A stretch of 64,000 nt of DNA from Octadecabacter arcticus 238 (GTDB lineage Bacteria > Pseudomonadota > Alphaproteobacteria > Rhodobacterales > Rhodobacteraceae): assembly GCF_000155735.2 (NCBI RefSeq), contig NC_020908.1:2609001-2673000 (forward strand), in the 5' to 3' direction. The notes under the pieces were generated by a model. It ran no database searches, was not told the DNA's origin, and was given only the letters and a program-made list of their open reading frames with translations. Made by a program: the position numbers and the translations under genes. Shown here in pieces: positions 8,466 through 17,529 of this stretch (its first letter is position 1; every line of letters begins with the position of its first letter).

Positions 8466-8883
8466 GTTTTGGCCCGCTGCATTTGCAATGCGGCCATTGG
8501 AACCGTGCGCAGCGAACAGCAGCTTTGGGCCGTTAGCACCAAGCACTGCCCACATGCCAAGGGGCAACCAAAAGTAGGCAGCAAGCAACAAATACAGCCA
8601 GTGCCAAAGCTGGGTTTACGTGCGCAACGCAGGAACTATAAAGCGTGTGGTGGTTAAGTATTTGATTTACTGAGGTAAAATGGTACACAGGGGTGGAATA
8701 AAACCACCGACACGAGGACTTTAAACGCCATGCATCTCTGCCTTAACAATTTGATTTAATTTGTAGTTCATATAATTGGTAGCCAAATGGTAGCCAGAGA
8801 TGGCTTTGCATTTTTTACCTCAGCACCCGAACCACTTACCCTGCCCCAGCGAATCCGTTTGATCATAAAATAGGGGTCTCACC
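8466..8883. other. non-coding region with another phased repeat pair
   Basis: No gene is supported. The part near 8470-8560 has GC-rich words (GCAGCGAACAGCAGCTTTGG) that resemble pieces of the dispersed repeat family. At 8776-8797, TTGGTAGCCA and ATGGTAGCCA are spaced 11 bases apart, the same architecture as the putative integrase arm sites at the island ends. No tRNA-like sequence is seen beside it. Confidence 0.45.
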
Positions 8884-9390
8884 TCAACCGCTCCCTTTTT
8901 TCACGACTTTTGGCGTCTTTTTGGGTTGCTTGTATGCTACTTCCTCGGTGGTCAGTGGCTGTCCATTCACTATAGTGTAGCGAAACATCGGATCTTTGGC
9001 GCTGTGACCCTTGGCTGTAATCTTGCAGACCAGCCCTTGCCTAATTGCCTCTTGCGCCCGCCTTACCGCAGTTTCTTTCGTGCATCCCAAAATCACGCCA
9101 AGCTGAAAGCGACTCTGTGGGGGCCTTCCCTCTAGGGCGGAAACCAACTCACGAACCTTTATAAGCCACTTTTCAGCATTCAAACGCCCCGCGCCGAAGT
9201 TGGTCCCCAAGTTTGGTATATTTTGGACGTGTTTCGCCTTGCGTTCAGCCTTGAGGATAGCCTTGCCAATCTCTGCCTCGAACTTGGTTGCCATCGACGG
9301 TAGGGTAAATGGATTCGCAAGAAGGCACGCCATTTCAGCTTTAGGTAAGTGAGGTGTGATTTTCATTAATTTCATGGTGTAAGTGTCCAT
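8884..9390 (-). CDS. hypothetical protein, island cargo
   Basis: 168 aa if the ATG at 9390 is used; no clear ribosome site is seen, and a second ATG lies five codons later. The middle (FQLGVILGCTKETAVRRAQEAIRQGLVCKI, given here as a region at about residues 100-125) has the pattern of a winged-helix or HTH DNA-binding fold. The C-terminus is Lys/Pro-rich (PKKTPKVVKKGSG). There is no signal peptide. I do not recognise the family. It lies in the left part of the island and is not linked to neighbours. A DNA-binding role is only an inference from the HTH-like pattern. Confidence 0.45.
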   Translation of the reverse strand: MDTYTMKLMKITPHLPKAEMACLLANPFTLPSMATKFEAEIGKAILKAERKAKHVQNIPNLGTNFGAGRLNAEKWLIKVRELVSALEGRPPQSRFQLGVILGCTKETAVRRAQEAIRQGLVCKITAKGHSAKDPMFRYTIVNGQPLTTEEVAYKQPKKTPKVVKKGSG

Positions 9391-9748
9391 AAGTGTTAAA
9401 AAATTTATTTATCCAGTGCGAAGTGTTGCATCGAATAATTTTCGGCCTTCATGATCGTCCTCGTATCGGCGGCAATAGATACAAATGTGATACCCAAACC
9501 AGTCATGGGTTTTTTTGGTTTACCCCCGCGCCTGCCCGGCATCGCCCATGTCCTAAATCCGTGCTTGCCTTTATTCCGTTGCACCACTCGTTCTTGACCT
9601 GGCATTCCTTGCCCTAAAGGGATTTGCAGTTAACTTTAATGTAGGACGTTTTTACCTTTTCACATACTTCATCAACCCTTCTGGCCCGCGACATAGAGGT
9701 ACAATAAACGGGTCAGCACGTTAGATATGGTCACACGACAATGACAAA

Positions 9749-9901
9749 TCTGTTTGGTGGTACTGGCTTGCTGCTGAACGGAATGATGTGGATGCGCAAA
9801 CCAATCTCGCTGTGATGTATGCCAACAGCAAAGACGTTCCACAGTGCCACGTGACGGCTAACATGAGATACAAAATTGGCGGCCTTTTTGAGCAGGCATA
9901 A
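9749..9901 (+). pseudogene. Sel1-like repeat protein remnant (C-terminal scrap)
   Basis: The plus frame reads WYWLAAERNDVDAQTNLAVM followed by YANSKDVPQ, then about 20 residues and a TAA at 9899-9901. This matches the Sel1-like repeat pattern (YxLAAExGxxxAQxNLgxMYxxGxGVPQ). No upstream start or further repeats exist, so only the last repeat of a lost gene remains. It is too short and ATG-less to be functional. Confidence 0.6.
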
Positions 9902-10004
9902 TACCATGAAGGGCATGTGCGGGTGACTAGAGCGGCTACGGGTCTACAACTGTCAGACGTCAGCGCCTATGGGTCCAAATAGGGTAATTTGATAAGATTG
10001 TGTT

Positions 10005-10110
10005 CTGGGCCAGTCGTCAAAGCCGTCATTGGCTGCAATGCAGAAAAACTGCAAAACCGGCTCTTTGCTGCCGTTCGCTGCGCTGTGTACGGAGGTCCGC
10101 TAAGGGCCGT
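10005..10110 (+). repeat. dispersed repeat, copy E (55-bp exact block)
   Basis: Bases 10005-10059 are identical to 19331-19385 (CTGGGCCAGTCGTCAAAGCC and onward), followed by weaker similarity around CTGCCGTTCGC. It is the left half of the composite repeat whose right half appears as copies A-D. It contains an internal TGCAATGCAG-AAAA-CTGCAAAA stem-like motif. Confidence 0.7.
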
Positions 10111-10134
10111 TCGCGTTGATGGTTTGATCTACAC

Positions 10135-11565
10135 CTATTTTAATTTGACCCAAAACGACGTTTTACGATCATGAGCCATGCGGAGCGTTTGAAAATATTC
10201 GGCGTGGGATTGGAATGTGCCATAGTCTTGGATGGCACCTTCAAGGGCTGAACAGTCCATCAGATGATCCGCCGCATGACCGTAGCGTGACGAACGTCCC
10301 TCACCTAAGGAATAGTCGATCATCGCACGCCATAACAGAACCGCAGGTAGTGGGTGGCGTTCTCGCAGAGCTTCGGCAGCAGGCGTCAATATATCATAGC
10401 GATTACCGTCGATCTCATCCGATCGGTTTTCAATCAGTTGGGCAGCAGACAGCAAGTCGGGCCATTCTAGAAAAAAGGACAATGCTGTGGAAAAACTCGG
10501 ATAGTCCAGAACGTGTGCTCTTGCCTTTTCTTCTGCCTCAACATCCTCAAAGTCGGGAAGACCTTTGATATAGGTACGCAAATGAGGTTGATCGAGCGTC
10601 TTTATAAAGCAAGACCAGCGGTGTGCTTGCGCATCTTTGGTACGCCCCAATGCTTCGAGAGTAGCGAGGTAACTGTGGTTCCACGCCTCTTGCCCAAAGT
10701 CGCGCCCGTCTTGTTCCACATCATCCAAAAGCGTCAATGCGTCATCAGTGCGGCCTTCTTTAATAAATAGCAGTGCGACCTCGGCAGCGACATCTTTGCG
10801 TCTCAGATCATTTGGCGTGTATTGCGCGACATAGGCGTGCGTATCACCTGCCGCCGCTGCGATTTCCTGAAGGCAGGACTGAACGAACCGTTCTTTACGC
10901 TCAGCGGCATAATCAGCATGGCCCCCGCGCAACTCCCGGAGGAACAATATTGCATCGTGCTGTTCGGCTTCAACATCAATTGACTGAGCCGCGAAATCTT
11001 CGACGTGCTGCCTTAGCTGATCTAAGCCGCTCGCCCCAAGCGTGTCCGAGAGAATTCCAATGATCCCGTCCCATTCCCCGTACCCGTTGTCTTGGATGAC
11101 ATTCCAAACCTGCGCAGCCAGAGCCTCAACGCTCAATAACGCCAAGGGTGCGATAGCTTCAAAATGCAAAATAGCGGATCGGAAAACATCGCCAACATCG
11201 CCCCGGCTATCGTCAACGCGTTCATAGATAGATGGGGCAATCTCGATAAATTGCCAAAGCAACTCAAACGCAGACGATGGGTCCTCTGGCGCGATTTTTT
11301 CAACGATCATTACGACTTGTGTATCAATATCTTTGATCAGAGCTTTACGTTTGCGCCAGCCTACAAAACTGTTTGATTTTCGCAATGTCACAAGGCGTTT
11401 TCGGATTGCATGCACAAGCTCTGACGCACCCAGATTGTGGCTTAATTCCAATCGCAGACGACGTTTGATGTCCGCACTGCCGGTGCTCACCTCGATCAAG
11501 AGGTCCGCCAATTTTTTCGCACCAAGAGCTTCAAGGTTATCTGTGTTCAAAGTCTTTTTTGACAT
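10135..11565 (-). CDS. DUF6880 family protein
   Basis: 476 aa. The N-terminus MSKKTLNTDNLEALGAKKLA and the following ELSHNLGA / FVGWRKRKALIKD blocks are what I recall for DUF6880 proteins of alphaproteobacteria. The sequence is mostly helical with TPR-like spacing (for example the block around residues 270-330 with AEVALLFIKEGRTDDALTLL), suggesting a helical-repeat scaffold. There is no signal peptide or membrane segment. Its biochemical function is unknown. It appears full length, ending SFWVKLK. It is island cargo with no operon partner, flanked by repeat copies on both sides. Confidence 0.75.
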   Translation of the reverse strand: MSKKTLNTDNLEALGAKKLADLLIEVSTGSADIKRRLRLELSHNLGASELVHAIRKRLVTLRKSNSFVGWRKRKALIKDIDTQVVMIVEKIAPEDPSSAFELLWQFIEIAPSIYERVDDSRGDVGDVFRSAILHFEAIAPLALLSVEALAAQVWNVIQDNGYGEWDGIIGILSDTLGASGLDQLRQHVEDFAAQSIDVEAEQHDAILFLRELRGGHADYAAERKERFVQSCLQEIAAAAGDTHAYVAQYTPNDLRRKDVAAEVALLFIKEGRTDDALTLLDDVEQDGRDFGQEAWNHSYLATLEALGRTKDAQAHRWSCFIKTLDQPHLRTYIKGLPDFEDVEAEEKARAHVLDYPSFSTALSFFLEWPDLLSAAQLIENRSDEIDGNRYDILTPAAEALRERHPLPAVLLWRAMIDYSLGEGRSSRYGHAADHLMDCSALEGAIQDYGTFQSHAEYFQTLRMAHDRKTSFWVKLK

Positions 11566-11960
11566 GGTTCGAGTTTGTCAGTTTGAGTGAGCGAAAGAAA
11601 GTACCCTTCAGAACGTTTCACTGGTCACGTTACTTTGCAAACGCGGCGAAAGTCCGGTCTAACGGGCTGCACCGCATCATGCCCAACGACCAGCCAATGT
11701 CGGCAATGGGTGGCGACCGCCGATCACGACAATGATGAGATAGAGAAGCGGTCAGATTGCTGCGCCATGCAGATTTCGACACGAAGGGCGGAGAGCGGAC
11801 GTTCGCTGCAAGCGCGAAATCGAAAGGAACGCGCGTAGAAAGCGGACGCTCAGGGCATCAGCCAGTTTTTTCCGTTGTGCAAACGCAGCTAATGGCGGCA
11901 GTGAGCTCAAACCAACAGATGACGCGGTGCGCAGGAATGGCCGCGTTCCAGAGCCTGAGG
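11566..11960. other. intergenic region occupied by dispersed repeat copy B
   Basis: About 395 bases between the DUF6880 and DUF1513 genes. Most of the recognisable content is the repeat at 11721-11913. No credible gene is seen. Confidence 0.5.
11721..11913 (+). repeat. dispersed repeat, copy B
   Basis: Shares GAGCGGTCAGATTGCTGCGC-type sequence with copy C (18002-18100), and the blocks CGAAGGGCGGAGAGCGGACG, TTCGCTGCAAGCGCGAAATC, AGCGGACGCTCAGGGCATCA and GCCAGTTTTTTCCGTTGTGC with copy A. It is the longest match to copy A, extending nearly its full length in the opposite window orientation. Confidence 0.7.
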
Positions 11961-13037
11961 CTAGATGGCTACCAAATGATTGTCCCACTTCACATCTATC
12001 TGACCTGAAAAATTGCTGTCACCGCGTGTCATGGATTGCAATTGGCCAGTCCCAGTCGTGACTACGAACGTATCTTCAAGTGAGGCTATGCCGCTTACGT
12101 CGGTTAAAAGTATGTCCCGGAAGAACATTCTGGTCGACGCATCATACATGTGGACAACGCCACCTCTGGGGGACGTCACAGCAATGCTATTACCGTTACC
12201 CGAGTAAGCGATGCTACCAACGTATCCGTCCAACTGACGGATTTGATCTGTGGATGCTGTCATCAGTGAAATCGGACTGCCACGTTGATGGGTGCCGACC
12301 AAAGCTTGGGGCATTTGATCACCTTGCCACTGCATTCCAAAGGCGACATCGCCGCGTTTGCTGATAGCCAAATGGCGGATAGAGCTCTTGTGAAATTGCG
12401 GGGGAAGCATGGCCGTCTCAACCACGACGCCGTTTATAAAATACGAGAGGTTCGGTGCCATTGTTGGGATGTTTAGTTTTGTGCGTCCCGTATCAGGGTG
12501 CGTATCTATGCCTCCGTTTGCAACAACGAGCGTGTCCGTTCCAGGAAGCCTTTTGATATCATGTGGACCGACGCCACCGCTGTACCATTCATCAATGCGT
12601 GTGTAGCCATCCAAGGCGTCCCAGACGCCAATCCGACCTTGACCTGCCTCATAGTCGTTCTCTGTCGTGAAGAGGAGGCTTCCATCCGACGAGAACGTAC
12701 CGTGTCCATAAAAATGACGCCCCAAGGGAGACTCGAGTCTGGCTTTTCTTAGGCCAGTAATGCAGTCGATAACGATAGCGAAGGTGCCTGGGCGACGCGC
12801 AAAAGCCACGGCTTCTGGCCGTGATGGGTGGGCCGCCGCTGCATGGCCTCTTGCTGGCAGCGGTATTTTGAATCGCACATCTAAAGCTGCATCAATGCCG
12901 CATAGAACGTATGATCCATCTGGGTTTGCAGCAGCGGACAGAAACACAGGTGACCCCGCATCGGCCCAAGTTGGCTTTGGGATCAATCCTGCGGCCAGTA
13001 GGCCCCCGAGGAACTGACGTCGTCCTGTCCGTGCCAT
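11961..13037 (-). CDS. DUF1513 (COG3490) protein of the imelysin iron operon
   Basis: 358 aa. The start at 13035-13037 gives MARTGRRQFLGGLLAAGL, a twin-arginine (Tat) export signal. The mature part has beta-propeller-like repeats (for example GHGTFSSDGSLLFTTENDY and GVGPHDIKRLPGTDTLVVANG). COG3490 proteins accompany imelysin, di-heme oxidoreductase and a second imelysin in iron-regulated operons of proteobacteria. The start lies one base after the preceding gene's stop, so the genes are co-translated. It probably acts in the periplasm. Its biochemical activity is unknown. Upstream codons to 13289 overlap the neighbouring gene and are not used. Confidence 0.85.
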   Translation of the reverse strand: MARTGRRQFLGGLLAAGLIPKPTWADAGSPVFLSAAANPDGSYVLCGIDAALDVRFKIPLPARGHAAAAHPSRPEAVAFARRPGTFAIVIDCITGLRKARLESPLGRHFYGHGTFSSDGSLLFTTENDYEAGQGRIGVWDALDGYTRIDEWYSGGVGPHDIKRLPGTDTLVVANGGIDTHPDTGRTKLNIPTMAPNLSYFINGVVVETAMLPPQFHKSSIRHLAISKRGDVAFGMQWQGDQMPQALVGTHQRGSPISLMTASTDQIRQLDGYVGSIAYSGNGNSIAVTSPRGGVVHMYDASTRMFFRDILLTDVSGIASLEDTFVVTTGTGQLQSMTRGDSNFSGQIDVKWDNHLVAI

Positions 13038-13038
13038 G

Positions 13039-14058
13039 TTAGTCACCATCCAGAGAGTTGAAGCCAGCTGCAACACCAAGGGTCGGCCCCAGCTCATCAC
13101 GAACGCGGGCGCGGATGTCGTCGATGGATCGCTGGAGAACTTCGATTTTAAAGCGGGTCTGTGGATCACCAACACCTGCGAAGATTGGGTCGTCAAATTT
13201 AGAAAGAAGCGTAGCCGCAACATCAAAGCTGGTCTCGATACGCTCGGATAGCTTGGCGTTATCGCTGGACAGGCGGAGTGCCAGATCATTCAGCGCGGCA
13301 AGGCTCAGTTCGACGTGGCGGGCTGAGCGACCAGATCGCCAAGCTTCGGCCCGCGTTGGGCGGGGACGTTCAAACGTGCCAAGCGGGCGGCCAAGCCGTG
13401 TTTCCGAGGTGAATTGGAGGCCCGTAACCAGAGCCTTGAACAACTCTTGCAGGACTTCTTCGTCGGATCGGTAAGTGCTACTTGTGTCAGGGCTTTTTAG
13501 CCGTGCGGCGTAGTCTGTCTGCCAGCCCTCTAAGATGGCCGCACTGGTTGTGGCGATGTCCTTGGTGACGGTCTGGACTAACGTACAGCGGTCGTCCTCA
13601 TCGTCCTCATCGCCCATGTTGCTCAACGTTTCATCATACATCAAAAACTCCATGGCGTAGAAGCCACGGGCTGCGATGGAGACTTGGGCATAAGCGTCGG
13701 GAGATGCGATAACAGGGTCTTGGTCCGTCAACAGCGCCGTCAGTGAGCGCGGTGTTGCACCACGACTATCGGGCCAAAACGCCAATGCGAATGCGCGGTC
13801 GTCCGCCTCAGTCGGACCAAAGCGCAGATGGCTGGCACGGACCCATGCATCGAAGGCGTCGCTATATGCGGACTGCAATGCTTGCGACGTGACCGCACAA
13901 TCGTTCCGTGCGGTTGTTGCCAGATGCGCCGAGGTGTCCGCCAGTGTTTGAAATCTTGGCAGGATGTGCGCGTCCACGATGTTATCGATGATTGATGTTT
14001 GGGCGTTTGTAATGACTGGTGCCGCTGCCAGCACGACGGTTAGTAGAAAACGTTTCAT
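13039..14058 (-). CDS. imelysin-like periplasmic protein (COG3489 type)
   Basis: 339 aa with a signal peptide (MKRFLLTVVLAAAPVITNAQ). It has the imelysin fold signature in a variant form: GFYAMEFLMYDE stands where canonical imelysins have GxHxxE, so the His is replaced by Tyr. Residue positions 140-150 carry an acidic loop (GDEDDEDDR). It corresponds to the second imelysin of the conserved COG3487-3490 iron operon. The ATG overlaps the stop of the di-heme oxidoreductase by 4 bases (ATGA), showing translational coupling. A role in periplasmic iron handling is inferred from the family and neighbours. Confidence 0.85.
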   Translation of the reverse strand: MKRFLLTVVLAAAPVITNAQTSIIDNIVDAHILPRFQTLADTSAHLATTARNDCAVTSQALQSAYSDAFDAWVRASHLRFGPTEADDRAFALAFWPDSRGATPRSLTALLTDQDPVIASPDAYAQVSIAARGFYAMEFLMYDETLSNMGDEDDEDDRCTLVQTVTKDIATTSAAILEGWQTDYAARLKSPDTSSTYRSDEEVLQELFKALVTGLQFTSETRLGRPLGTFERPRPTRAEAWRSGRSARHVELSLAALNDLALRLSSDNAKLSERIETSFDVAATLLSKFDDPIFAGVGDPQTRFKIEVLQRSIDDIRARVRDELGPTLGVAAGFNSLDGD

Positions 14059-15614
14059 AAGCTCTCCAAGAATCTTATCAGTGCATCGCGATCTGCGGTC
14101 GTCATTTCAGTTACTGCATCGCGTTGCACCTGTGCTTCACCACCATGCCACAGAACGGCTTCCAACAGCGAACGAGCGCGACCGTCGTGCAGGAAATAGG
14201 TGTGGCCGCTGACCTGTTCGGTTAGACCGATGCCCCAAAGGGGAGGGGTACGCCATTCTTGCCCTGTCGCCCGTGCTTCGGGGCGGTTGTCAGCAAGTCC
14301 TTCGCCCATGTCGTGCAGTAGCATGTCGGTGTAGGGCCAGATCAGTTGAAAGCTTTGCTCTGGCTGATCCTCAAGGCGGTGTGTGACGAAGCTGGGCGTG
14401 TGGCAGGATGTGCAGCCTGAATTGTAAAACACTTCTTTGCCATGCAGCACTTGTGGGTCATCCGCATCACGTCGGGCTGGTACAGCCAGATTGCGACTGT
14501 AGAACGTCACTAGGTCCATGCCTTCCGCATCGATTTCAGTGCCGCGATCATCCCCGTCTCCGTGAATGGCGTTTTGACATACGGTTTGCGCAGCGGTGCA
14601 TTCTCCAGCACCCGCAGGGAACAACGGGCTAGAAATACCAATGTCACCTGCAAAGGCAGCAGCCGATTGTTCCATGATGGTAGGGCTGCCCGCCTTGAGG
14701 CCAAAGCGCCCCAGCATCGGTTGGTCAAATTCAACGGACCAGACAACATTCGGACGACCAGAGATGCCATCATCGTTCAGGTCATCTGGATCGGCATTGG
14801 CAAGGATGTTAGCAGTAGGGATCGCTTCCAGAAGGCCAAGCCCGATCATCTGTGGAGCCACTCTAGGGGAGAGCATGGCATCAGCGTGAAGCAGGCCGTA
14901 GCCAAGATCAGCCGCGTTGTACGTGGGATGACGAAGGGACACCTCAGTGCCATCCGCCAGCATCACTAACTCGTCGTCATATGTGATATCTAGGCGGTAT
15001 TCGGATGCGTGGCCTTGCACGGCAAAGTCCTGCATCTGCGACCCATAGTTCGGGTCGGGTAACGTGGCGATGTAGTCTTGAATTTCGGTTATCTGTGCAT
15101 CTGTTGGTGCTGGGATGGAGACCCTGAGGAACATGGAAATCGCATTATCATTGGCGTTTTCAGGCGGGTGGCCACGCCCGTCTTTGATATGACATCGCTG
15201 ACAAGATCGCGCATTGAACAACGGCCCGAGACCGTCGGACGCCAATGTTGACGAAGGCGATGACACCCAAAGCTTTCGGAACAACCCGTTACCAACCCTG
15301 AAGTCCAATTGGTCTTCGAACGTGATATTGCCCGAGGGCTGGGAAAACGCATCCGCATTTGTCATCGCCCGCACAGTCGCAGCACCCGCAGGTTTTTCTT
15401 CAAAGCGGTGTGGCGTTGTGAAGTCAGTGGCGATTGCCGTGACAGCCGCAATCCGAGCAGCTTCCTCAGCCGTGCGGGGTATGATGCTCAGATGCGGATC
15501 GCCGAGGTCCCAAACAGGGGCCTCGGCGACGGCATCCGTATCAGCCAAAGCAACACTGCCAGCCACCAACGTGACCAGCAGTACATTACTCGGCTTCATC
15601 CATTTTGCTTGCAT
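14055..15614 (-). CDS. di-heme oxidoreductase family protein (COG3488, formerly DUF1111)
   Basis: 519 aa. It carries a signal peptide (VLLVTLVAGSVALADTDA) and two c-type heme motifs: CQRCH at residues 138-142 and CTSCH near residue 400. This family is a periplasmic, cytochrome-peroxidase-like redox protein found with imelysin. It is thought to support iron reduction or oxidation during uptake, but the reaction is not established. Its ATG overlaps the upstream stop (TAATG). A second in-frame ATG at codon 6 fits the signal peptide equally well. The c-hemes imply dependence on cytochrome c maturation. Confidence 0.88.
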   Translation of the reverse strand: MQAKWMKPSNVLLVTLVAGSVALADTDAVAEAPVWDLGDPHLSIIPRTAEEAARIAAVTAIATDFTTPHRFEEKPAGAATVRAMTNADAFSQPSGNITFEDQLDFRVGNGLFRKLWVSSPSSTLASDGLGPLFNARSCQRCHIKDGRGHPPENANDNAISMFLRVSIPAPTDAQITEIQDYIATLPDPNYGSQMQDFAVQGHASEYRLDITYDDELVMLADGTEVSLRHPTYNAADLGYGLLHADAMLSPRVAPQMIGLGLLEAIPTANILANADPDDLNDDGISGRPNVVWSVEFDQPMLGRFGLKAGSPTIMEQSAAAFAGDIGISSPLFPAGAGECTAAQTVCQNAIHGDGDDRGTEIDAEGMDLVTFYSRNLAVPARRDADDPQVLHGKEVFYNSGCTSCHTPSFVTHRLEDQPEQSFQLIWPYTDMLLHDMGEGLADNRPEARATGQEWRTPPLWGIGLTEQVSGHTYFLHDGRARSLLEAVLWHGGEAQVQRDAVTEMTTADRDALIRFLESL

Positions 15615-16876
15615 TATTGGAAGACAGCTTCTGGGTCGTCGAGGCTATCTGAGCCTTCAAATGCGATGCCATCCAGGCCCAGCGAAGTGACGACACGTTC
15701 GATGGAGCGCGTCTGGTCGATGAAGCCATTTACACCGCCCATGATCAGAGCCTCACCCGCTTCGTTGCCACGTTCCAACATCTGGTCGTAGGCAAAACCT
15801 GCTTCGGCGGTTGTCTTGATACGGCCTAACGCCATCATCGTTGCACTCAGTTTACTCTGCATCTCGGCGTCCAACGCCGCATCGGTTTCTGAAACCAAGT
15901 CAGCCAAAGATGGACCCGACACCAAAGTGCCATCAACGCGGATGTATTCGCCCAAGTAGATGTTTTGAACGCCCATGCCATCATAGAAGTGGTCGTTGTG
16001 GGTGTTGTCGGCAAAGCAGGAATGTTCTTCTTCGGGATCATTCAACATCACGCCAAGACGCATTCGTTCACCCGCAACTTCACCATATGACAGCGACCCC
16101 ATGCCTGTGAGCATGGCGGCAAGACCCGCATCCTTATTTGTCATCACTTCGGCACGTGCAGCGCCGTGGTCGGCCCACTGTGCCACCATCCATTCCAGAT
16201 CGGACACGAGCAGGTCAGTCGCAGCGGTCAGGTATTCGCCACGACGGTCGCAATTGGCGTTCGTGCAGTCATTGGCCAATGCGTAATCAGTCCAAGGACG
16301 CTGACCTGCACCTGTCCCGTGACCGTTCAAGTCTTGGCCCCAGAGGAGAAATTCAATCGCATGGTAGCCCGTTGCTACATTTGCTTCGACACCATCGGCT
16401 TCTTGGAGGGTGTTTTCGAGCAGATCAGGCGTGATTTCCGTGGCATCGATTTCAGTGCCAGACAGGGTAAACGTCGCATTGGCGATCACGTTAAGGGCAG
16501 CAAACTCATTCTCATCGGAGGGTCCACCATAGGAAGCATCGACATAATCGATCAAACCTTCATCGAGAGGCCATGCGTTCACCTTGCCTTCCCAATCATC
16601 AACGATTGCATTCCCAAAGCGATACACCTCGGTTTGTTGATACGGAACACGTGCCTCAAGCCATGCCTTACGGGCCGCAGTGAGGTTCTCGGGTGAAGGG
16701 TCGGCAACCAGTGCGTTAACAGCCGTTTGCAAGCGTTGGGCCATGATCAGGCTGTCGCCATATTTAGCCGCAGCAATATCGGCATAGGTGTCGAGAACAT
16801 CTGCCTTCTCAATGGCGAAAGCGGGGGAGGCCATCGTGAGCAGTGCGACGGTCGTAAGGAGAGATGATCGTTTCAT
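15614..16876 (-). CDS. imelysin family iron-regulated protein (IrpA-like, COG3487)
   Basis: 420 aa with a clear signal peptide (SSLLTTVALLTMASPAFA). The canonical imelysin motif GYHAIEFLLWGQD contains the GxHxxE signature. There are two imelysin-like halves, with RVPYQQTEVYRFGN in the first and QNIYLGEY in the second. IrpA-type imelysins are periplasmic or surface proteins induced by iron starvation. An AGGA site lies 7 bases before the ATG at 16876. It is followed by the di-heme oxidoreductase with a 1-base overlap. Iron-limited expression is expected because the operon start carries an iron-rhodo-box-like site. Confidence 0.9.
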   Translation of the reverse strand: MKRSSLLTTVALLTMASPAFAIEKADVLDTYADIAAAKYGDSLIMAQRLQTAVNALVADPSPENLTAARKAWLEARVPYQQTEVYRFGNAIVDDWEGKVNAWPLDEGLIDYVDASYGGPSDENEFAALNVIANATFTLSGTEIDATEITPDLLENTLQEADGVEANVATGYHAIEFLLWGQDLNGHGTGAGQRPWTDYALANDCTNANCDRRGEYLTAATDLLVSDLEWMVAQWADHGAARAEVMTNKDAGLAAMLTGMGSLSYGEVAGERMRLGVMLNDPEEEHSCFADNTHNDHFYDGMGVQNIYLGEYIRVDGTLVSGPSLADLVSETDAALDAEMQSKLSATMMALGRIKTTAEAGFAYDQMLERGNEAGEALIMGGVNGFIDQTRSIERVVTSLGLDGIAFEGSDSLDDPEAVFQ

Positions 16877-16888
16877 GTGGTTTTCCTA

Positions 16889-17368
16889 TTAGTGAAGTGT
16901 CTGTGTTGAAGGGGCTGATGTGGTCATTTCCCGTGGTGATGCGAGGTGCATCCGCTTGAGAGCAAGGCCGAAGTTGGTTGCAAGGGATGCGATCAGCGGT
17001 GCCACGTCTGGGCGCACAAGAAGTGTCGCGATGAGCAACGCATCTTCGCGTTCACCGTCCACCGCTGTTGCGATGAAATTGGCGAAACAGGACTCGTCCG
17101 CGCCGATGCATTTACACTGAACCGAATGGCGCATCAGCGGCCTGCGTCCGTGACGTGCGCAAAGTGTGCAGAGTTCCTCAAAAGACTGTATAGCCTTACG
17201 CCCTTGATCAGGACCTAATCCGCTGGCGAAGTCATTCCAAACCAGCGACTGGGATTCAGGTCCATCACACCACAGCCGCAGATAGATCACCGATGCGGCC
17301 TCTATGCTTCCGAGTTCGGTGATGAAACCTACAGGCGCACCACCACGGTTTTGCTGTGCATCGGTCAT
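16889..17368 (-). CDS. conserved hypothetical between hemP and imelysin
   Basis: 159 aa. The ATG overlaps the hemP stop codon by 4 bases (ATGA), so it is translationally coupled to hemP. It contains seven Cys residues including CTLC and CKC spacing and a C-terminal amphipathic stretch (LATNFGLALKRMHL). There is no signal peptide, so it is probably cytoplasmic. I do not recognise a named domain. The position between hemP and the imelysin genes implies a role in iron or heme handling. The cysteines could bind a metal or cluster, which is speculation. Confidence 0.65.
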   Translation of the reverse strand: MTDAQQNRGGAPVGFITELGSIEAASVIYLRLWCDGPESQSLVWNDFASGLGPDQGRKAIQSFEELCTLCARHGRRPLMRHSVQCKCIGADESCFANFIATAVDGEREDALLIATLLVRPDVAPLIASLATNFGLALKRMHLASPREMTTSAPSTQTLH

Positions 17369-17529
17369 TTTGTAAGGATCAGTTTGCCTGCCCGCGTGAT
17401 CCGCAGGGTGTAGGTCTGATCGCCCAGAACGATCTGTGCTACATCGCCATCCTGCATCAGGTCATGGGCGGAATAAGTAGGTATGTTTGGTGCGCGTGTT
17501 TGCCTTGGCGGCGTAGAATGAAAGCTCAT
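17365..17529 (-). CDS. hemP: hemin uptake protein HemP
   Basis: 54 aa, easily missed because of its size. The C-terminal half carries the HemP signature: VLGDQTYTLRITRAGKLILT ends one residue before the stop. The central SAHDLMQDGD also fits the family. HemP is a small protein needed for heme or iron uptake in several proteobacteria, where it acts as a regulator or activator in the iron-responsive network. Its ATG (17527-17529) overlaps the stop of an upstream small ORF by 4 bases, and its TGA overlaps the ATG of the next gene. Expression is therefore coupled along the iron operon. Confidence 0.88.
   Translation of the reverse strand: MSFHSTPPRQTRAPNIPTYSAHDLMQDGDVAQIVLGDQTYTLRITRAGKLILTK

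Larger units (their letters stand above)
9391..10134. other. decayed region with a Sel1-repeat scrap and dispersed repeat
   Basis: About 740 bases with no intact gene. Two items can be supported: a Sel1-like repeat remnant at 9749-9901 and the 55-bp repeat at 10005-10059. The segment 9391-9740 has no credible frame. Confidence 0.5.

Noticed and set aside
9405..9605. 66-aa basic minus-strand ORF
   Set aside because: No ribosome site, surrounded by decayed sequence, and no recognisable domain.
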